Positions 7,904 through 17,609 of a DNA stretch of 32,805 nt are shown in pieces. The notes below the pieces were generated by a model. The model was given only the letters and a program-made list of their open reading frames with translations. It was not told where the DNA came from and made no database searches. This stretch comes from Mitsuaria sp. GD03876 (GTDB lineage: Bacteria > Pseudomonadota > Gammaproteobacteria > Burkholderiales > Burkholderiaceae_C): positions 1 through 32,805 of the forward strand of contig NZ_JAOCCU010000063.1 of assembly GCF_029840635.1 (NCBI RefSeq), written 5' to 3'. The stretch's first letter is position 1, and each line of letters begins with the position of its first letter. Made by a program: the position numbers and the translations under genes.

Positions 7904-8230
7904 TTACTTCGCCTTCTTGGCCGGTTGCGGGCGGCCCGCGGCGGTCGGGTAGGCATTCATCACGCGGACCGGGTCGGCGCTGGCCAGGTACTCGGCGTAC
8001 TGCGTCTGGCCGCAGGCGACCGACGCGCCGCCGGTGGCCTCGCCGCGGTACTCGCCGCGGTTGTAGACGAAGCGGTACTCGTTGGCGTCGGCCGGCTGCT
8101 CGAACTTGACCGCGTGCTGCGTGGCGCACTCGGCGCGCAGCGCCTTGGCGTCGGCGTTCTCGGCGGTGGCGGCTTGCGCCAGCGGCGCGACCAGGGCCAG
8201 CACGGCGGCGGAGATCAGGATGCGCTTCAT
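7904..8230 (-). CDS. Small exported protein of unknown function
   Basis: A 108-residue protein that I do not recognise at family level. Residues 1-20 (MKRILISAAVLALVAPLAQA) form a clear Sec signal peptide with AQA cleavage, so the mature protein is periplasmic or secreted. The mature part has two cysteines, in RAECATQH and ASVACGQTQ, that could form a disulfide, plus a segment NEYRFVYNRGEYRGEATGG that looks like a beta-hairpin. The tail is lysine/proline-rich (RPQPAKKAK). The start ATG at 8230 is preceded by GAGGGA at a suitable distance. A strong terminator follows at 7859-7883. It sits alone between the acyltransferase and the TetR regulator on the same strand as the latter, about 108 bp downstream of it. 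Confidence 0.75.
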   Translation of the reverse strand: MKRILISAAVLALVAPLAQAATAENADAKALRAECATQHAVKFEQPADANEYRFVYNRGEYRGEATGGASVACGQTQYAEYLASADPVRVMNAYPTAAGRPQPAKKAK

Positions 8231-8337
8231 GGGTCGGTCCCTCGGTGTCGGTGAATGCGATATCCCTAATTTATAGGGTGTCGTTTTCCCCCGCCAACCG
8301 CGACCAGGGGGTCCGGCTTCGCACGAATCCAGGGTTT

Positions 8338-8994
8338 CTACGCTTGCTGGTACTTGCCGGCCAGCTGGAACAGGTGGTCCCGCGAGGCCGGTTCCAGGTA
8401 GGGCAGCAGCAGGCCCAGCACGTGGAAGGCGCCGCGCATCAGCGCCTCGCCGGCGCGCTCGGGCTCGAGCGCGTTGCGCGGATCGCGCACGTATTCGTAG
8501 CTCAGCCAGTAGCTCAGCAGCACCACCATCGCATTGGCGGTGGGCACCGCCTCGCGCACCTGCATCGTCAGCGCGCCGCTGGCCTGCAGCCCGCCCAGCA
8601 GGCCGACCATCGCCTGCGTCTTCTGCTCCAGCACATGCTGGAAGTGGGTCTCGAGCTTGCGGTTCTTGGACAGCAGGTCGTTGAGGTCGCGGTACAGGAA
8701 GCGGTGCTGCCAGATCAGCTCGAACAGCATGTGGAAGAACAGCCAGGCGTCCTCCACGTTGCGCACGTTGTGCACCGCGCCGAGCAGCTCCGACAAGGCC
8801 TTGTCGTAGCGGTTGAACAGCGCGTTGATCAGCTCGTCCTTGGCCGGGTAGTGGTAGTACAGGTTGCCGGGCGAGATGCCGAGCTCCGCGGAAATCAGCG
8901 TGGTGGAGACGTTCGGCTCGCCGAAGCGATTGAAGAGGTCCAGCGTGACTTCGAGGATGCGTTCGGCGGTGCGGCGCGGCTTCTTGGTGGCCAT
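8338..8994 (-). CDS. TetR/AcrR-family transcriptional regulator
   Basis: A 218-residue DNA-binding regulator. The TetR N-terminal helix-turn-helix is obvious at about residues 9-60: RTAERILEVTLDLFNRFG, then TTLISAELGISPGNLYYHY, then KDELINALF. The remainder (about 75-210) is the helical ligand-binding and dimer domain, of a type often labelled TetR_C (WQHRFLYRDLNDLLSKN is characteristic). The start ATG at 8994 places the helix-turn-helix at the usual distance from the N-terminus; ATG at 9027 is in frame and would add 11 residues (MTECRHSPPTP), and neither has a strong ribosome site. It is divergent from the ABC transporter pair with about 80 bp between them, so it may control that pair and itself. 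That is inference from arrangement; no operator palindrome stood out. Confidence 0.9.
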   Translation of the reverse strand: MATKKPRRTAERILEVTLDLFNRFGEPNVSTTLISAELGISPGNLYYHYPAKDELINALFNRYDKALSELLGAVHNVRNVEDAWLFFHMLFELIWQHRFLYRDLNDLLSKNRKLETHFQHVLEQKTQAMVGLLGGLQASGALTMQVREAVPTANAMVVLLSYWLSYEYVRDPRNALEPERAGEALMRGAFHVLGLLLPYLEPASRDHLFQLAGKYQQA

Positions 8995-9074
8995 GGGCGT
9001 GGGCGGAGAGTGGCGGCATTCTGTCATGTCCCCAGGCGGGCGCGGGACAGGGCCGCTGCCTACAATCGCCGCCC

Positions 9075-10027
<953 letters not shown>

Positions 10028-10031
<4 letters not shown>

Positions 10032-10810
10032 GCGCCAGCCACTTCCCCATCCGCCTCGAAGGCGCCCGCCCGCTCTTCTACAAGGAAGTCCTGCGCTTCT
10101 GGAAGGTCGGCTTCCAGACCGTCGGCGCGCCGGTGCTGACCGCGGTGCTGTACCTGCTGGTCTTCGGCCATGTGCTGGAGGACCACGTCAAGGTCTACGG
10201 CACCGTCGGCTACACCAGCTTCCTGATCCCGGGCCTGGTGATGATGAGCGTGCTGCAGAACGCGTTCGCCAACAGCAGCTCCTCGCTGATCCAGAGCAAG
10301 ATCACCGGCAACCTGGTGTTCCTGCTGGTCACGCCGCTGTCGCACTGGGCGTGGTTCCTGGCCTATGTCGGCGCGTCCGTCATCCGCGGGCTGATGGTCG
10401 GCGCGGGCGTGTTCCTGGCCACCGTGTGGTTCGCGCCGCCGGGCATGGCCAACCCGGCCTGGGTGCTGGTCTTCGCGGCGCTGGGCGCGGCGCTGATGGG
10501 CTCGCTGGGCCTGATCGCCGGGCTGTGGGCCGAGAAGTTCGACCAGATGGCCGCCTTCCAGAACTTCATCGTGATGCCGATGACCTTCCTGTCGGGCGTG
10601 TTCTATTCGGTGCACTCGCTGCCGCCGTTCTGGCAGGCGGTCAGCCACCTGAATCCGTTCTTCTACATGATCGACGGCTTCCGGCACGGCTTCTTCGGCG
10701 TCAGCGACGCCTCGCCGTGGCTGAGCGTGGCGGTGGTGGCGATCGCGTTCGCGGCGGTCGCGGCCATCGCGCTGGAGCTGCTGCGCCGCGGCTACAAGAT
10801 CCGCCACTGA
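10028..10810 (+). CDS. ABC-2 type transporter permease (YadH-like)
   Basis: A 260-residue inner-membrane protein, the membrane partner of the ATPase just upstream; its ATG overlaps the ATPase stop. Six hydrophobic segments are evident, including VGAPVLTAVLYLLVFG (about 29-44), SFLIPGLVMMSVL, FLAYVGASVIRGLMVGAGVF, VLVFAALGAALMGSLGLIAGL, and the C-terminal VAVVAIAFAAVAAIALELL. The ABC-2 signature region is readable at about residues 180-215: FQNFIVMPMTFLSGVFYSV, followed by SHLNPFFYMIDGFRHG. The length matches the YadH family. Substrate and direction are not shown by sequence; ABC-2 permeases are normally exporters. An 86-bp gap separates it from the bolA-type gene. Confidence 0.93.
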
Positions 10811-10896
10811 CGCGTCCCGCGCCGGGCGCCGCAAGCCCGGCCTCTCCAAGCACGAAACCGGGCGCTCGAGGTGCCCGGGTAGAATCCCGCCCCATC

Positions 10897-11160
10897 ATGG
10901 CCGACCCGACCCCCGCAGAAGTCCAGAGCTACATCGCCCAGGGACTCGCTTGCAGCGAGCTCCAGGTCGAGGGCGACGGGCGCCATTTCTTCGCGACGAT
11001 CGTGTCGGCCGAGTTCGAGGGCCTGAGCCGGATCAAGCGCCACCAGCGCGTGTACCAGGCACTGGGCGATCGCATGCGCGAGCAGATCCACGCGCTGTCG
11101 ATGAAGACGCTGACCCCCGCGGAGTTCGCGCAGCAAGGCAGCGCGCATCACCATCACTGA
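10897..11160 (+). CDS. BolA-family protein (IbaG-like)
   Basis: An 87-residue BolA-domain protein. The family works with monothiol glutaredoxins in iron-sulfur and stress physiology. The class II KH-like fold is recognisable: EVQSYIAQGLACSELQVEGDG (about 6-26), then HFFATIVSAEFEGLSRIKRHQRVYQALGD, where FEGLSRIKRHQRVYQ matches the conserved BolA motif F-x-G-x-s-x-v-x-R-H-x-x-v-y. SMKTLTPAEF near the C-terminus is also typical. The protein ends in a natural run HHHH. A conserved cysteine (C19) lies in the region used for cluster binding by some members. In the gene order I recall from Burkholderiales, murA follows this gene; here hisG follows after 115 bp. Confidence 0.9.
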   Translation: MADPTPAEVQSYIAQGLACSELQVEGDGRHFFATIVSAEFEGLSRIKRHQRVYQALGDRMREQIHALSMKTLTPAEFAQQGSAHHHH

Positions 11161-11162
11161 AA

Positions 11163-11187
11163 GCCACCCGGCTGAGAGGCGGGTGGC
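11163..11187 (+). terminator. Hairpin just after the bolA-type gene (weak terminator candidate)
   Basis: An 8-bp perfect inverted repeat (GCCACCCG / CGGGTGGC) with a 9-nt loop begins 3 nt after the BolA stop codon. No T tract follows, so it could be a weak or Rho-assisted terminator, a transcript-stabilising hairpin, or part of the hisG leader. Confidence 0.35.
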
Positions 11188-11275
11188 GGTGTGGCCCGTC
11201 CGGTGAACCCGCTGCCGTCCCGCTGAACAGCCCGAAGCGCTTCGTCGCGAGGCGCGCGTTCACCGAGGACATCGC

Positions 11276-11917
11276 ATGATCACCCTGGCACTTTCCAAGG
11301 GCCGCATCTTCGAAGAGACCCTGCCGCTGCTGGCGGCGGCCGGCATCACGGTGCTGGAAGACCCGGACAGCTCCCGCAAGCTGATCCTCCCGACCAACCA
11401 GGCCGAGGTGCGCGTCGTGCTGGTGCGCGCCACCGACGTGCCGACCTACGTCGAGTACGGCGGCGCCGACCTCGGCGTGGCCGGCCGCGACGTGCTGATC
11501 GAGCATGGCGGCGCGGGCCTGTACCAGCCGCTGGACCTGTGCATCGCCAAGTGCCGCATGAGCGTCGCGGTGCGCGACGACTTCGACTACGACCACGCCG
11601 TGCGCCAGGGCTCGCGCCTGCGCGTGGCCACCAAGTACACCGCCATCGCGCGCCAGCACTTCGCCGACAAGGGCGTGCACGTCGACCTGATCAAGCTGTA
11701 TGGCTCGATGGAGCTGGCCCCGCTGACCGGACTGGCCGACGCGATCGTCGACCTGGTCTCCACCGGCAGCACGCTCAAGGCGAACCGGCTGGTGGAGGTC
11801 GAGCGGATCATGGACATCTCCTCGCGGCTGGTGGTCAACCAGGCGGCGCTCAAGCTCAAGCGCGACGCGCTCAAGCCGCTGATCGACGCGATCGGCTCGG
11901 CGATCCCGGCCCAATGA
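11276..11917 (+). CDS. hisG: ATP phosphoribosyltransferase, short form
   Basis: The first enzyme of histidine biosynthesis, which condenses ATP with PRPP. At 213 residues it is the short (HisG-S) form: [16 protein letters not shown] at the start, the PRPP-binding region [18 protein letters not shown] (about 157-174), and an end soon after it with no C-terminal ACT-like histidine-binding domain. By family knowledge this form needs the regulatory subunit HisZ, which is not in the window. ATG at 11276 begins [10 protein letters not shown], the usual start. hisD follows directly, with its AGGAG in the 20-nt gap. Histidine feedback would act through HisZ. There is no sign of a His-rich leader peptide upstream. 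Confidence 0.97.
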   Translation: MITLALSKGRIFEETLPLLAAAGITVLEDPDSSRKLILPTNQAEVRVVLVRATDVPTYVEYGGADLGVAGRDVLIEHGGAGLYQPLDLCIAKCRMSVAVRDDFDYDHAVRQGSRLRVATKYTAIARQHFADKGVHVDLIKLYGSMELAPLTGLADAIVDLVSTGSTLKANRLVEVERIMDISSRLVVNQAALKLKRDALKPLIDAIGSAIPAQ

Positions 11918-11937
11918 CGTCGATCCAGGAGCCCGCC

Positions 11938-13299
11938 ATGACGACGACCCTTCGCTCCCTCATCACCACCGACGCCGACTTCGAGGCTCAGTTCCAGCGC
12001 GTGCTGCACTGGTCGGCCGAGACCGACGCCGCGATCGAGTCGCGCGTCGCCGACATCCTGGCCGACGTGCGCACCCGCGGCGACGCGGCGGTCCTCGAGT
12101 ACACCGAGCGCTTCGACGGCCTGCGGGCCGCGTCGCTGGGCGCGCTCGAGCTCACCCGCGACGAACTGAAGGCGGCCTTCGACCGGCTGCCCGCCGAGCA
12201 GGCGAACGCGCTGACGCAGGCCGCCGAGCGCGTGCGCCGTTACCACGAGCGCCAGAAGCAGGCCTGCGGCGAAAGCTGGAGCTACCGCGACGAGGACGGC
12301 ACGCTGCTGGGCCAGAAGGTCACCCCGCTGGACCGCGTCGGCATCTACGTGCCGGGCGGCAAGGCCGCCTATCCGTCCAGCGTGCTGATGAACGCCATCC
12401 CGGCCCAGGTCGCCGGCGTGGGCGAGATCGTCATGGTGGTGCCCACGCCGGTGCGCGGCAGCGTCGCCACCGGCGGCAGCGGCGACGGCGCCTCCGACAA
12501 GGGCGAGCGCAACGAACTCGTGCTGGCCGCGGCCTACGTCGCCGGCGTGCACCGCGCGTTCACGATCGGCGGCGCGCAGGCGGTGGCGGCGCTGGCGTAC
12601 GGCACCGCGACCGTGCCGCGCGTCGACAAGATCACCGGCCCCGGCAACGCCTACGTGGCCAGCGCGAAGAAACACGTCTTCGGCCAGGTCGGCATCGACA
12701 TGATCGCGGGACCGAGCGAGATCCTGGTGCTGGCCGACGGCACGACGCCGCCCGACTGGGTCGCGATGGACCTGTTCAGCCAGGCCGAGCACGACGAACT
12801 CGCGCAGAGCATCCTGCTGTGCCCGGACGCGGCCTACATCGCGCGGGTGCGCGAGGCCATCGAGCGCCTGCTGCCCGACATGCCGCGCCGCGACGTGATC
12901 CGGGCCTCGCTCGAGGGGCGCGGCGCGCTGATCCAGACGCGCTCGATGGAAGAGGCCTGCGAGATCAGCAACCGCATCGCGCCGGAACACCTGGAGGTCT
13001 CCAGCGCCGATCCGCACCGTTGGGAGCCGCTGCTGCGCCATGCCGGCGCGATCTTCCTGGGCGCCTACACCAGCGAGTCGCTGGGCGACTACTGCGCCGG
13101 GCCCAACCACGTGCTGCCGACCTCGGGCACGGCGCGGTTCTCCTCGCCGCTGGGCGTCTACGACTTCCAGAAGCGCTCCAGCCTGATCGAGGTCAGCGAG
13201 GCCGGCGCGCAGCTGCTCGGCCCGATCGCCGCGACGCTGGCCTACGGCGAAGGCCTGCAGGCGCACGCGCGGGCGGCGGAGCTGCGGCTCAAGCGCTGA
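11938..13299 (+). CDS. hisD: Histidinol dehydrogenase
   Basis: A zinc- and NAD-dependent enzyme that oxidises L-histidinol to L-histidine in the last two steps of the pathway. It has 453 residues, slightly longer than usual. Landmarks are [22 protein letters not shown], the NAD region [34 protein letters not shown], the signature [10 protein letters not shown], zinc/catalytic residues in [12 protein letters not shown] and APEHLE, and [14 protein letters not shown] Gly/Ser/Asp-rich insert ([17 protein letters not shown]) between two strands accounts for the extra length. The start ATG at 11938 has AGGAG 7 nt upstream; an alternative ATG at 11914 overlaps the hisG stop and would add 8 residues. 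After it the his operon is interrupted by about 2.6 kb of unrelated genes. A short hairpin without T tract (13302-13318) follows the stop. Confidence 0.97.
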   Translation: MTTTLRSLITTDADFEAQFQRVLHWSAETDAAIESRVADILADVRTRGDAAVLEYTERFDGLRAASLGALELTRDELKAAFDRLPAEQANALTQAAERVRRYHERQKQACGESWSYRDEDGTLLGQKVTPLDRVGIYVPGGKAAYPSSVLMNAIPAQVAGVGEIVMVVPTPVRGSVATGGSGDGASDKGERNELVLAAAYVAGVHRAFTIGGAQAVAALAYGTATVPRVDKITGPGNAYVASAKKHVFGQVGIDMIAGPSEILVLADGTTPPDWVAMDLFSQAEHDELAQSILLCPDAAYIARVREAIERLLPDMPRRDVIRASLEGRGALIQTRSMEEACEISNRIAPEHLEVSSADPHRWEPLLRHAGAIFLGAYTSESLGDYCAGPNHVLPTSGTARFSSPLGVYDFQKRSSLIEVSEAGAQLLGPIAATLAYGEGLQAHARAAELRLKR

Positions 13300-13512
13300 C
13301 GGAGCCGCGCGCCGGCTCGCCGATCCTCGGCGTGGCCGCTTCCCGACATCGCCGGCGGAGCGCCCGCCCGCTGGTTCGCGCACATTTCACGCGGCGTCCG
13401 AGGACAAACCCTGGATCGCGGAGAAAGCGCCACATTTGCCGCTGTTTCGCTGTTCGCCCTTTCGTGCGAAGCCTCTAGCATTCGCCGACATAGCCACAAC
13501 AGGACGGCGAAG

Positions 13513-15063
13513 ATGAAGGTCTCGGATCTGCGCGTCGGTGTACGCATCTCGTTGGGGTTCGCGGCGGTGCTGCTGGCCACGGTACTGGTCGGGGTGGTCG
13601 CCATCACCCGCATCCAGGTGATCCAAAGCAATGTCGAGGAGATGGGCGGCGACTGGATCCCGTCGATCAACGCGGTCAATGCGCTGCGGGCCGAACTCAA
13701 CCACCTGCGCACCGCCGAGATGGCGATGTGCCTGAAGGACGTGGTCCTGGAGGTCGAGCAGGAACAGGAGCGCATCAAGACGCTGCGCGAGAAGACCCTG
13801 CCGGCGCTGGCCAAGAACTACGAAGGCATGGTGTCGGCGCCCGAGGAGGGCGCGCAGTGGAAGGTCGCCAAGGACAAGTACGCGGCCTACATCGCGGTCC
13901 AGGACAAGCTGATCGCCGCGCGCAAGGCCGGCAACCGGGGCGAGTACCTCGCCACCGTCAACGGCGAGTCCGGCCAGGCCTTCGCCGACATGATCCAGGC
14001 GGTGCAGAAGCTGGTCGACATCAACACCGAAGGCGCGGGCGCCAGCGTCGACGAATCGCGCCACGCCTACAAGACGGTGCTGACGACGATGGCCGTGCTG
14101 ATCGCCGCGGCGCTGGCCGCCGGCATCGGCATCGCCGTGTACCTGACCCGCAGCACCGTCAAGCCGCTGACCGAGATGGTCGCCGTGGCCAGCCGCGTCG
14201 CCGAGGGCAACCTGACCGTCGAGATCGATACCGCGCGCCGCGACGAGCTGGGCCAGCTGGCGCAGGCGCTGGCGTCGATGCAGGGCGCGCTCAACCGCTC
14301 GCTGTCGGCGGTGCGCACCAGCGCCGAGAGCATCGCGATGTCCAGCAGCGAAGTCGCGGCCGGCAGCAGCGACCTGTCCGCGCGCACCGAGCAAATGGCC
14401 TCCAGCCTGGAGGAGACCTCCGCCACGATGCAGGCGCTGACGGACACGGTCCGGCTGAACGCCGACTCGACGCGCCAGGCGAGCCAGCTCGCCCTCAACG
14501 CCAGCCAGGTCGCGGACCGCGGCGGCGCGGTGGTGTCGGAGGTGGTCAACACGATGGAGCAGATCAATGCCGCGTCGCGCAAGATCGCCGACATCATCGG
14601 CACGATCGACGGCATCGCCTTCCAGACCAACATCCTGGCGCTGAACGCGGCGGTGGAGGCCGCCCGCGCGGGCGAGCAGGGCCGCGGCTTCGCGGTCGTG
14701 GCGAGCGAGGTGCGCTCGCTGGCGCAGCGCAGCGCCGAGGCGGCCAAGGAGATCAAGACGCTGATCGGCGCGAGCGTCGAGCGGGTGGATGTCGGCTCAC
14801 GCCTGGTGGCCGACGCCGGCGAGACGATGCGCGAGATCGTCGGCGCGGTGCAGCGGGTCACGGACATCATCCAGGAGATCTCCTCGGCGACGCAGGAGCA
14901 GAGCACCAGCCTGATCGAGGTCGGCCAGGCCGTGCATCGCCTGGACGAGGTCACGCAGCAGAACGCCGCGCTGGTCGAGGAGTCCTCGGCCGCCTCCGAA
15001 TCGCTGCGCGAGCAGGCCGGCAGCCTGCAGCACGTGGTCGCGCAGTTCCGCCTGCACGCCTGA
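13513..15063 (+). CDS. Methyl-accepting chemotaxis protein
   Basis: A 516-residue transmembrane chemoreceptor. TM1 spans about residues 11-31, the periplasmic ligand domain of the four-helix-bundle (4HB_MCP) type spans 32-188, and TM2 spans about 190-212. A HAMP linker follows ([25 protein letters not shown] region, 212-265). The signalling domain spans about 290-512 with the highly conserved tip [21 protein letters not shown] near 365-385 and [19 protein letters not shown]. The C-terminus (QFRLHA) lacks the CheR-tethering pentapeptide of enteric receptors. The start ATG at 13513 gives [16 protein letters not shown], typical of this receptor group. The ligand is unknown. It lies between hisD and the toxin-antitoxin genes, on the same strand, about 213 bp after hisD, and interrupts the his cluster. 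No chemotaxis kinase or adaptor gene is nearby. Confidence 0.95.
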   Translation: MKVSDLRVGVRISLGFAAVLLATVLVGVVAITRIQVIQSNVEEMGGDWIPSINAVNALRAELNHLRTAEMAMCLKDVVLEVEQEQERIKTLREKTLPALAKNYEGMVSAPEEGAQWKVAKDKYAAYIAVQDKLIAARKAGNRGEYLATVNGESGQAFADMIQAVQKLVDINTEGAGASVDESRHAYKTVLTTMAVLIAAALAAGIGIAVYLTRSTVKPLTEMVAVASRVAEGNLTVEIDTARRDELGQLAQALASMQGALNRSLSAVRTSAESIAMSSSEVAAGSSDLSARTEQMASSLEETSATMQALTDTVRLNADSTRQASQLALNASQVADRGGAVVSEVVNTMEQINAASRKIADIIGTIDGIAFQTNILALNAAVEAARAGEQGRGFAVVASEVRSLAQRSAEAAKEIKTLIGASVERVDVGSRLVADAGETMREIVGAVQRVTDIIQEISSATQEQSTSLIEVGQAVHRLDEVTQQNAALVEESSAASESLREQAGSLQHVVAQFRLHA

Positions 15064-15120
15064 ACTCGGCCGCCCGCTTGAGCGGCTGCCGCGCCTGATC
15101 GCAACAGGGGCTTCATCGGA

Positions 15121-15149
15121 CACGAAGTTCGTGGAACACGAACTTCGTG
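15121..15149 (+). promoter_or_regulatory. Tandem palindromic operator upstream of the toxin-antitoxin pair
   Basis: CACGAAGTTCGTG and CACGAACTTCGTG lie 3 bp apart (GAA spacer). Each 13-mer is a palindrome except for its central base, and the two are exact reverse complements, so the whole 29 bp forms one perfect dyad. Centres are 16 bp apart, about one and a half helical turns. The site ends 16 bp before the antitoxin ATG. It is the expected form of a binding site for two ribbon-helix-helix antitoxin dimers that repress their own operon. Promoter elements are not clear but would overlap it. Confidence 0.8.
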
Positions 15150-15165
15150 TTACCCTGCGGCCCTG

Positions 15166-15384
15166 ATGAAAAACGTCACCGTCACCATGGAAGACAGCGT
15201 CGCCGAGTGGGCGAGGCTGGAGGCGGCGCGGCGCAATACCAGCGTGTCGCGGCTGGTCGGCGAGCTGCTCGCCGAGAAGATGCGCCACGACGACGCCTAT
15301 GAGCGGGCGCTGCAGGACTGGCTGCACCGCGAGCGCACCTGGTCCTCCGACGGCCAACCGTATCCCGATCGGGAGCTGCTGTGA
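15166..15384 (+). CDS. Ribbon-helix-helix antitoxin (VapB-like)
   Basis: A 72-residue antitoxin candidate. The N-terminus KNVTVTMEDSVAEWARLEAA, then RRNTSVSRLVGELLAEKM, is a clear ribbon-helix-helix (CopG/Arc-type) DNA-binding domain: a short beta strand, two helices and the S-x-S-R-L turn. Residues 40-72 (HDDAYERALQDWLHRERTW and beyond) are polar and would wrap the toxin. Its stop overlaps the GTG of the PIN-domain gene by 4 nt, the usual toxin-antitoxin coupling. A 29-bp tandem palindrome lies just upstream and is the likely autoregulatory operator. No clear Shine-Dalgarno precedes the ATG at 15166, so translation may be leaderless or weak. I use VapB-like loosely, by its PIN partner. Confidence 0.82.
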   Translation: MKNVTVTMEDSVAEWARLEAARRNTSVSRLVGELLAEKMRHDDAYERALQDWLHRERTWSSDGQPYPDRELL

Positions 15385-15884
15385 GCGCCCCGGTCGAGCT
15401 GACGTCCCCGGTGTTCGTCGACACCTCGGTGCTGATCCTCAGCGAGGACGGCGCCGACACCGCGCGCCGGACGCAGGCGATGCTGTGGCTGCGCGCGCTG
15501 TGGCAACAGCGCCTGGGCCGCACGTCCAGCCAGGTGCTCAACGAGTTCTACCGCGCGGTGACGACCCGCATTTCCCCCGCGATGCCCAATGGCGACGCCC
15601 GCGCCGAGGTGCGGCGCTACCAGCGTTGGGCGCCATGGTCGACCGACCATGCGACGGTGGAGTCGGCCTGGTCGCTCGAGAGCCGCTTCTCGCTGCCGTA
15701 CGCCGACGCGCTGATCGTGGCCGCGGCCAAGGCGCAGGGCTGCGAGCTCCTGCTGAGCCTGTCGCTGCCGCCCGGGCAGCTCTACGACAGCGTGCTGATC
15801 GTCGACCCGCTGCGCGCGCTGCCGGCGGGCGTGTCGCCCGCGGATGCCGCGATGTCCCCTTCCTCCCTGGCTGTCACCCCATGA
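15381..15884 (+). CDS. PIN-domain toxin (VapC-like), altered active-site motif
   Basis: A 167-residue PIN-domain protein; the family are Mg-dependent ribonucleases that cleave RNA when freed from the antitoxin. Acidic residues visible are D14 in VFVDTSVLIL, E55 in QVLNEFYRAV and D109 in PYADALIVAAAK. The fourth acidic position, normally in S-E/D-D-L-x-x-G-Q, reads S126-L-S-L-P-P-G-Q133 here, so both usual acids (127 and 128) are replaced by Leu and Ser. That may weaken catalysis. The C-terminus extends about 20 residues beyond the usual end (VDPLRALPAG, then Ala/Ser/Pro-rich). GTG at 15381 overlaps the antitoxin stop, and its own stop (15882-15884) overlaps the ATG of hisC, so antitoxin, toxin and hisC are translationally chained. 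Confidence 0.85.
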   Translation: MSAPVELTSPVFVDTSVLILSEDGADTARRTQAMLWLRALWQQRLGRTSSQVLNEFYRAVTTRISPAMPNGDARAEVRRYQRWAPWSTDHATVESAWSLESRFSLPYADALIVAAAKAQGCELLLSLSLPPGQLYDSVLIVDPLRALPAGVSPADAAMSPSSLAVTP

Positions 15885-16981
15885 AAGCGTCCCTCGATCG
15901 AGCCCTCGGCGTGCTGCGCGACGACGTCCGCGCGATGCAGGCCTACCAGGTCCATGCCGCGGCCGGCCTGATCAAGCTGGACGCGATGGAGAACCCCTTC
16001 CGCCTGCCGGCCGAGCTGCAGCGCGCGCTGGGCGAGCGCCTCGGCGCGGTGGCGATCAACCGCTATCCGGGCGAGCGCACCCAGCAGCTGGCGCAGGCGC
16101 TGGCGACGCACGCGAAGCTGCCCGATGGTCACGCGCTGATGCTGGGCAACGGCTCGGACGAACTGATCTCGCTGCTGGCGATGGCCGTGTGCCAGCCCGG
16201 CGAGCGGGTCGTGGTGCTGGCACCGGTGCCGGGCTTCGTGATGTACGAGCTGTCGTCGCGGTACCAGCACCTGGACTTCGTCGGCGTGCCGCTGACGGCG
16301 GATTTCGAGCTCGACGAGGCCGCGATGCTGGCGGCGATCGCCGAGCACCGGCCCGCGATCGTCTACCTGGCCTACCCGAACAACCCGACCGCCAACCTGT
16401 GGGACGAGTGCGTCATCGAGCGCCTGGTCCAGGCCGCGCCGGGCCTGGTCGTGATGGACGAGGCCTACCAGCCGTTCGCCGCGCGCGACGCGATGGGCCT
16501 GATGGCGCGCCATCCGCAGGTGCTGGTCATGCGCACGATGAGCAAATTCGGCCTGGCCGGCGTGCGCATCGGCTACCTGATGGGCCATGCCGAGCTGATC
16601 CAGCATGTCGACAAGCTGCGCCCGCCGTACAACGTCAGCGTGCTGAACGCGGAAGCCGGCCTGTTCGCGCTGGAACATGCCGCCGTCTACGAGCGCCAGG
16701 CCGCCGAGCTGCGCACCGAACGCGCGCGGCTGCAGGCGGCGCTGTCGGACCTGCCCGGGGTGCGCGCCTTCCCGAGCGAAGGCAACATGATCCTGGTGCG
16801 CATGCCCGACGCCTCGCGCGTGCATGCCGACATGAAGGCGCGCGGCGTGCTGGTGAAGAACGTGTCCGGCATGCACCCGCTGCTGGCCGGCTGCCTGCGC
16901 CTGACGGTGGGCACGCCGGACGAGAACCGCGCGATGCTGGCGGCGCTGAAGGCGTCGCTGGCCGCGCTGCCCGCCGATTGA
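15881..16981 (+). CDS. hisC: Histidinol-phosphate aminotransferase
   Basis: A PLP-dependent aminotransferase converting imidazole acetol phosphate and glutamate to histidinol phosphate. It has 366 residues, fold-type I. Landmarks are KLDAMENPF (substrate region), [23 protein letters not shown] (PLP phosphate site), [23 protein letters not shown], and the PLP lysine K222 in [18 protein letters not shown] at 15881 is chosen because it gives the usual N-terminus; it overlaps the toxin stop codon by 4 nt (ATGA). No good ribosome site precedes it, so expression may depend on translation of the toxin gene or on that module's promoter. hisB follows after 31 bp. Confidence 0.97.
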   Translation: MKASLDRALGVLRDDVRAMQAYQVHAAAGLIKLDAMENPFRLPAELQRALGERLGAVAINRYPGERTQQLAQALATHAKLPDGHALMLGNGSDELISLLAMAVCQPGERVVVLAPVPGFVMYELSSRYQHLDFVGVPLTADFELDEAAMLAAIAEHRPAIVYLAYPNNPTANLWDECVIERLVQAAPGLVVMDEAYQPFAARDAMGLMARHPQVLVMRTMSKFGLAGVRIGYLMGHAELIQHVDKLRPPYNVSVLNAEAGLFALEHAAVYERQAAELRTERARLQAALSDLPGVRAFPSEGNMILVRMPDASRVHADMKARGVLVKNVSGMHPLLAGCLRLTVGTPDENRAMLAALKASLAALPAD

Positions 16982-17012
16982 TCGACGACTGACGAACCCC
17001 GCTGGAATCCCC

Positions 17013-17609
17013 ATGAGCTCCGAACGCATCGCCGAAGTCCGCCGCGACACCAAGGAAACGCAGATCCGCGTGCGCGTGAACCTGGACGGCACCGGCCAGT
17101 CGACGCTGAACACCGGCATCGGCTTCTTCGACCACATGCTCGACCAGATCGCCCGGCACGGGCTGATCGACCTCGACATCGAGGCCAAGGGCGACCTGCA
17201 CATCGACGGCCACCACACCGTCGAGGACGTCGGCATCACGCTGGGCATGGCCGTCGCGCAGGCGGTCGGCGACAAGCGCGGCCTGACCCGCTACGGCCAC
17301 AGCTACGTGCCGCTGGACGAGGCGCTGTCGCGGGTCGTCATCGATTTCTCGGGCCGCCCGGGCCTGGAGATGGACGTGAAGTTCACCGCCGGCTCGGTCG
17401 GCGCCTTCGACACGCAGCTGACCTACGAGTTCTTCCAGGGCTTCGTGAACCACGCGCTGGTGTCGCTGCATGTGGACAACCTCAAGGGCCACAACGCGCA
17501 CCACCAGTGCGAGACGATGTTCAAGGCCTTCGGCCGCGCGCTGCGCATGGCGATGACGCTGGACCCGCGCTCGGCCGGCGTCATCCCGTCGACGAAGGGC
17601 ACGCTGTGA
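17013..17609 (+). CDS. hisB: Imidazoleglycerol-phosphate dehydratase
   Basis: A manganese enzyme that dehydrates imidazole glycerol phosphate to imidazole acetol phosphate. It is the monofunctional 198-residue form, without the phosphatase domain found in enterobacterial HisB. The two metal-binding repeats are visible: [14 protein letters not shown] with [16 protein letters not shown], and [13 protein letters not shown] with [19 protein letters not shown]. The start at 17013 gives [16 protein letters not shown], the usual N-terminus. Its stop overlaps the GTG start of hisH by 4 nt. In several relatives I recall a MarC-type membrane protein gene between hisB and hisH; it is absent here. Confidence 0.98.
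   Translation: MSSERIAEVRRDTKETQIRVRVNLDGTGQSTLNTGIGFFDHMLDQIARHGLIDLDIEAKGDLHIDGHHTVEDVGITLGMAVAQAVGDKRGLTRYGHSYVPLDEALSRVVIDFSGRPGLEMDVKFTAGSVGAFDTQLTYEFFQGFVNHALVSLHVDNLKGHNAHHQCETMFKAFGRALRMAMTLDPRSAGVIPSTKGTL

Noticed and set aside
13440-13512. A possible flagellar sigma-28 promoter (GCCGACAT) ahead of the chemoreceptor gene.
   Set aside because: The -10-like element is imperfect, and no TAAA-type -35 occurs at the right distance.
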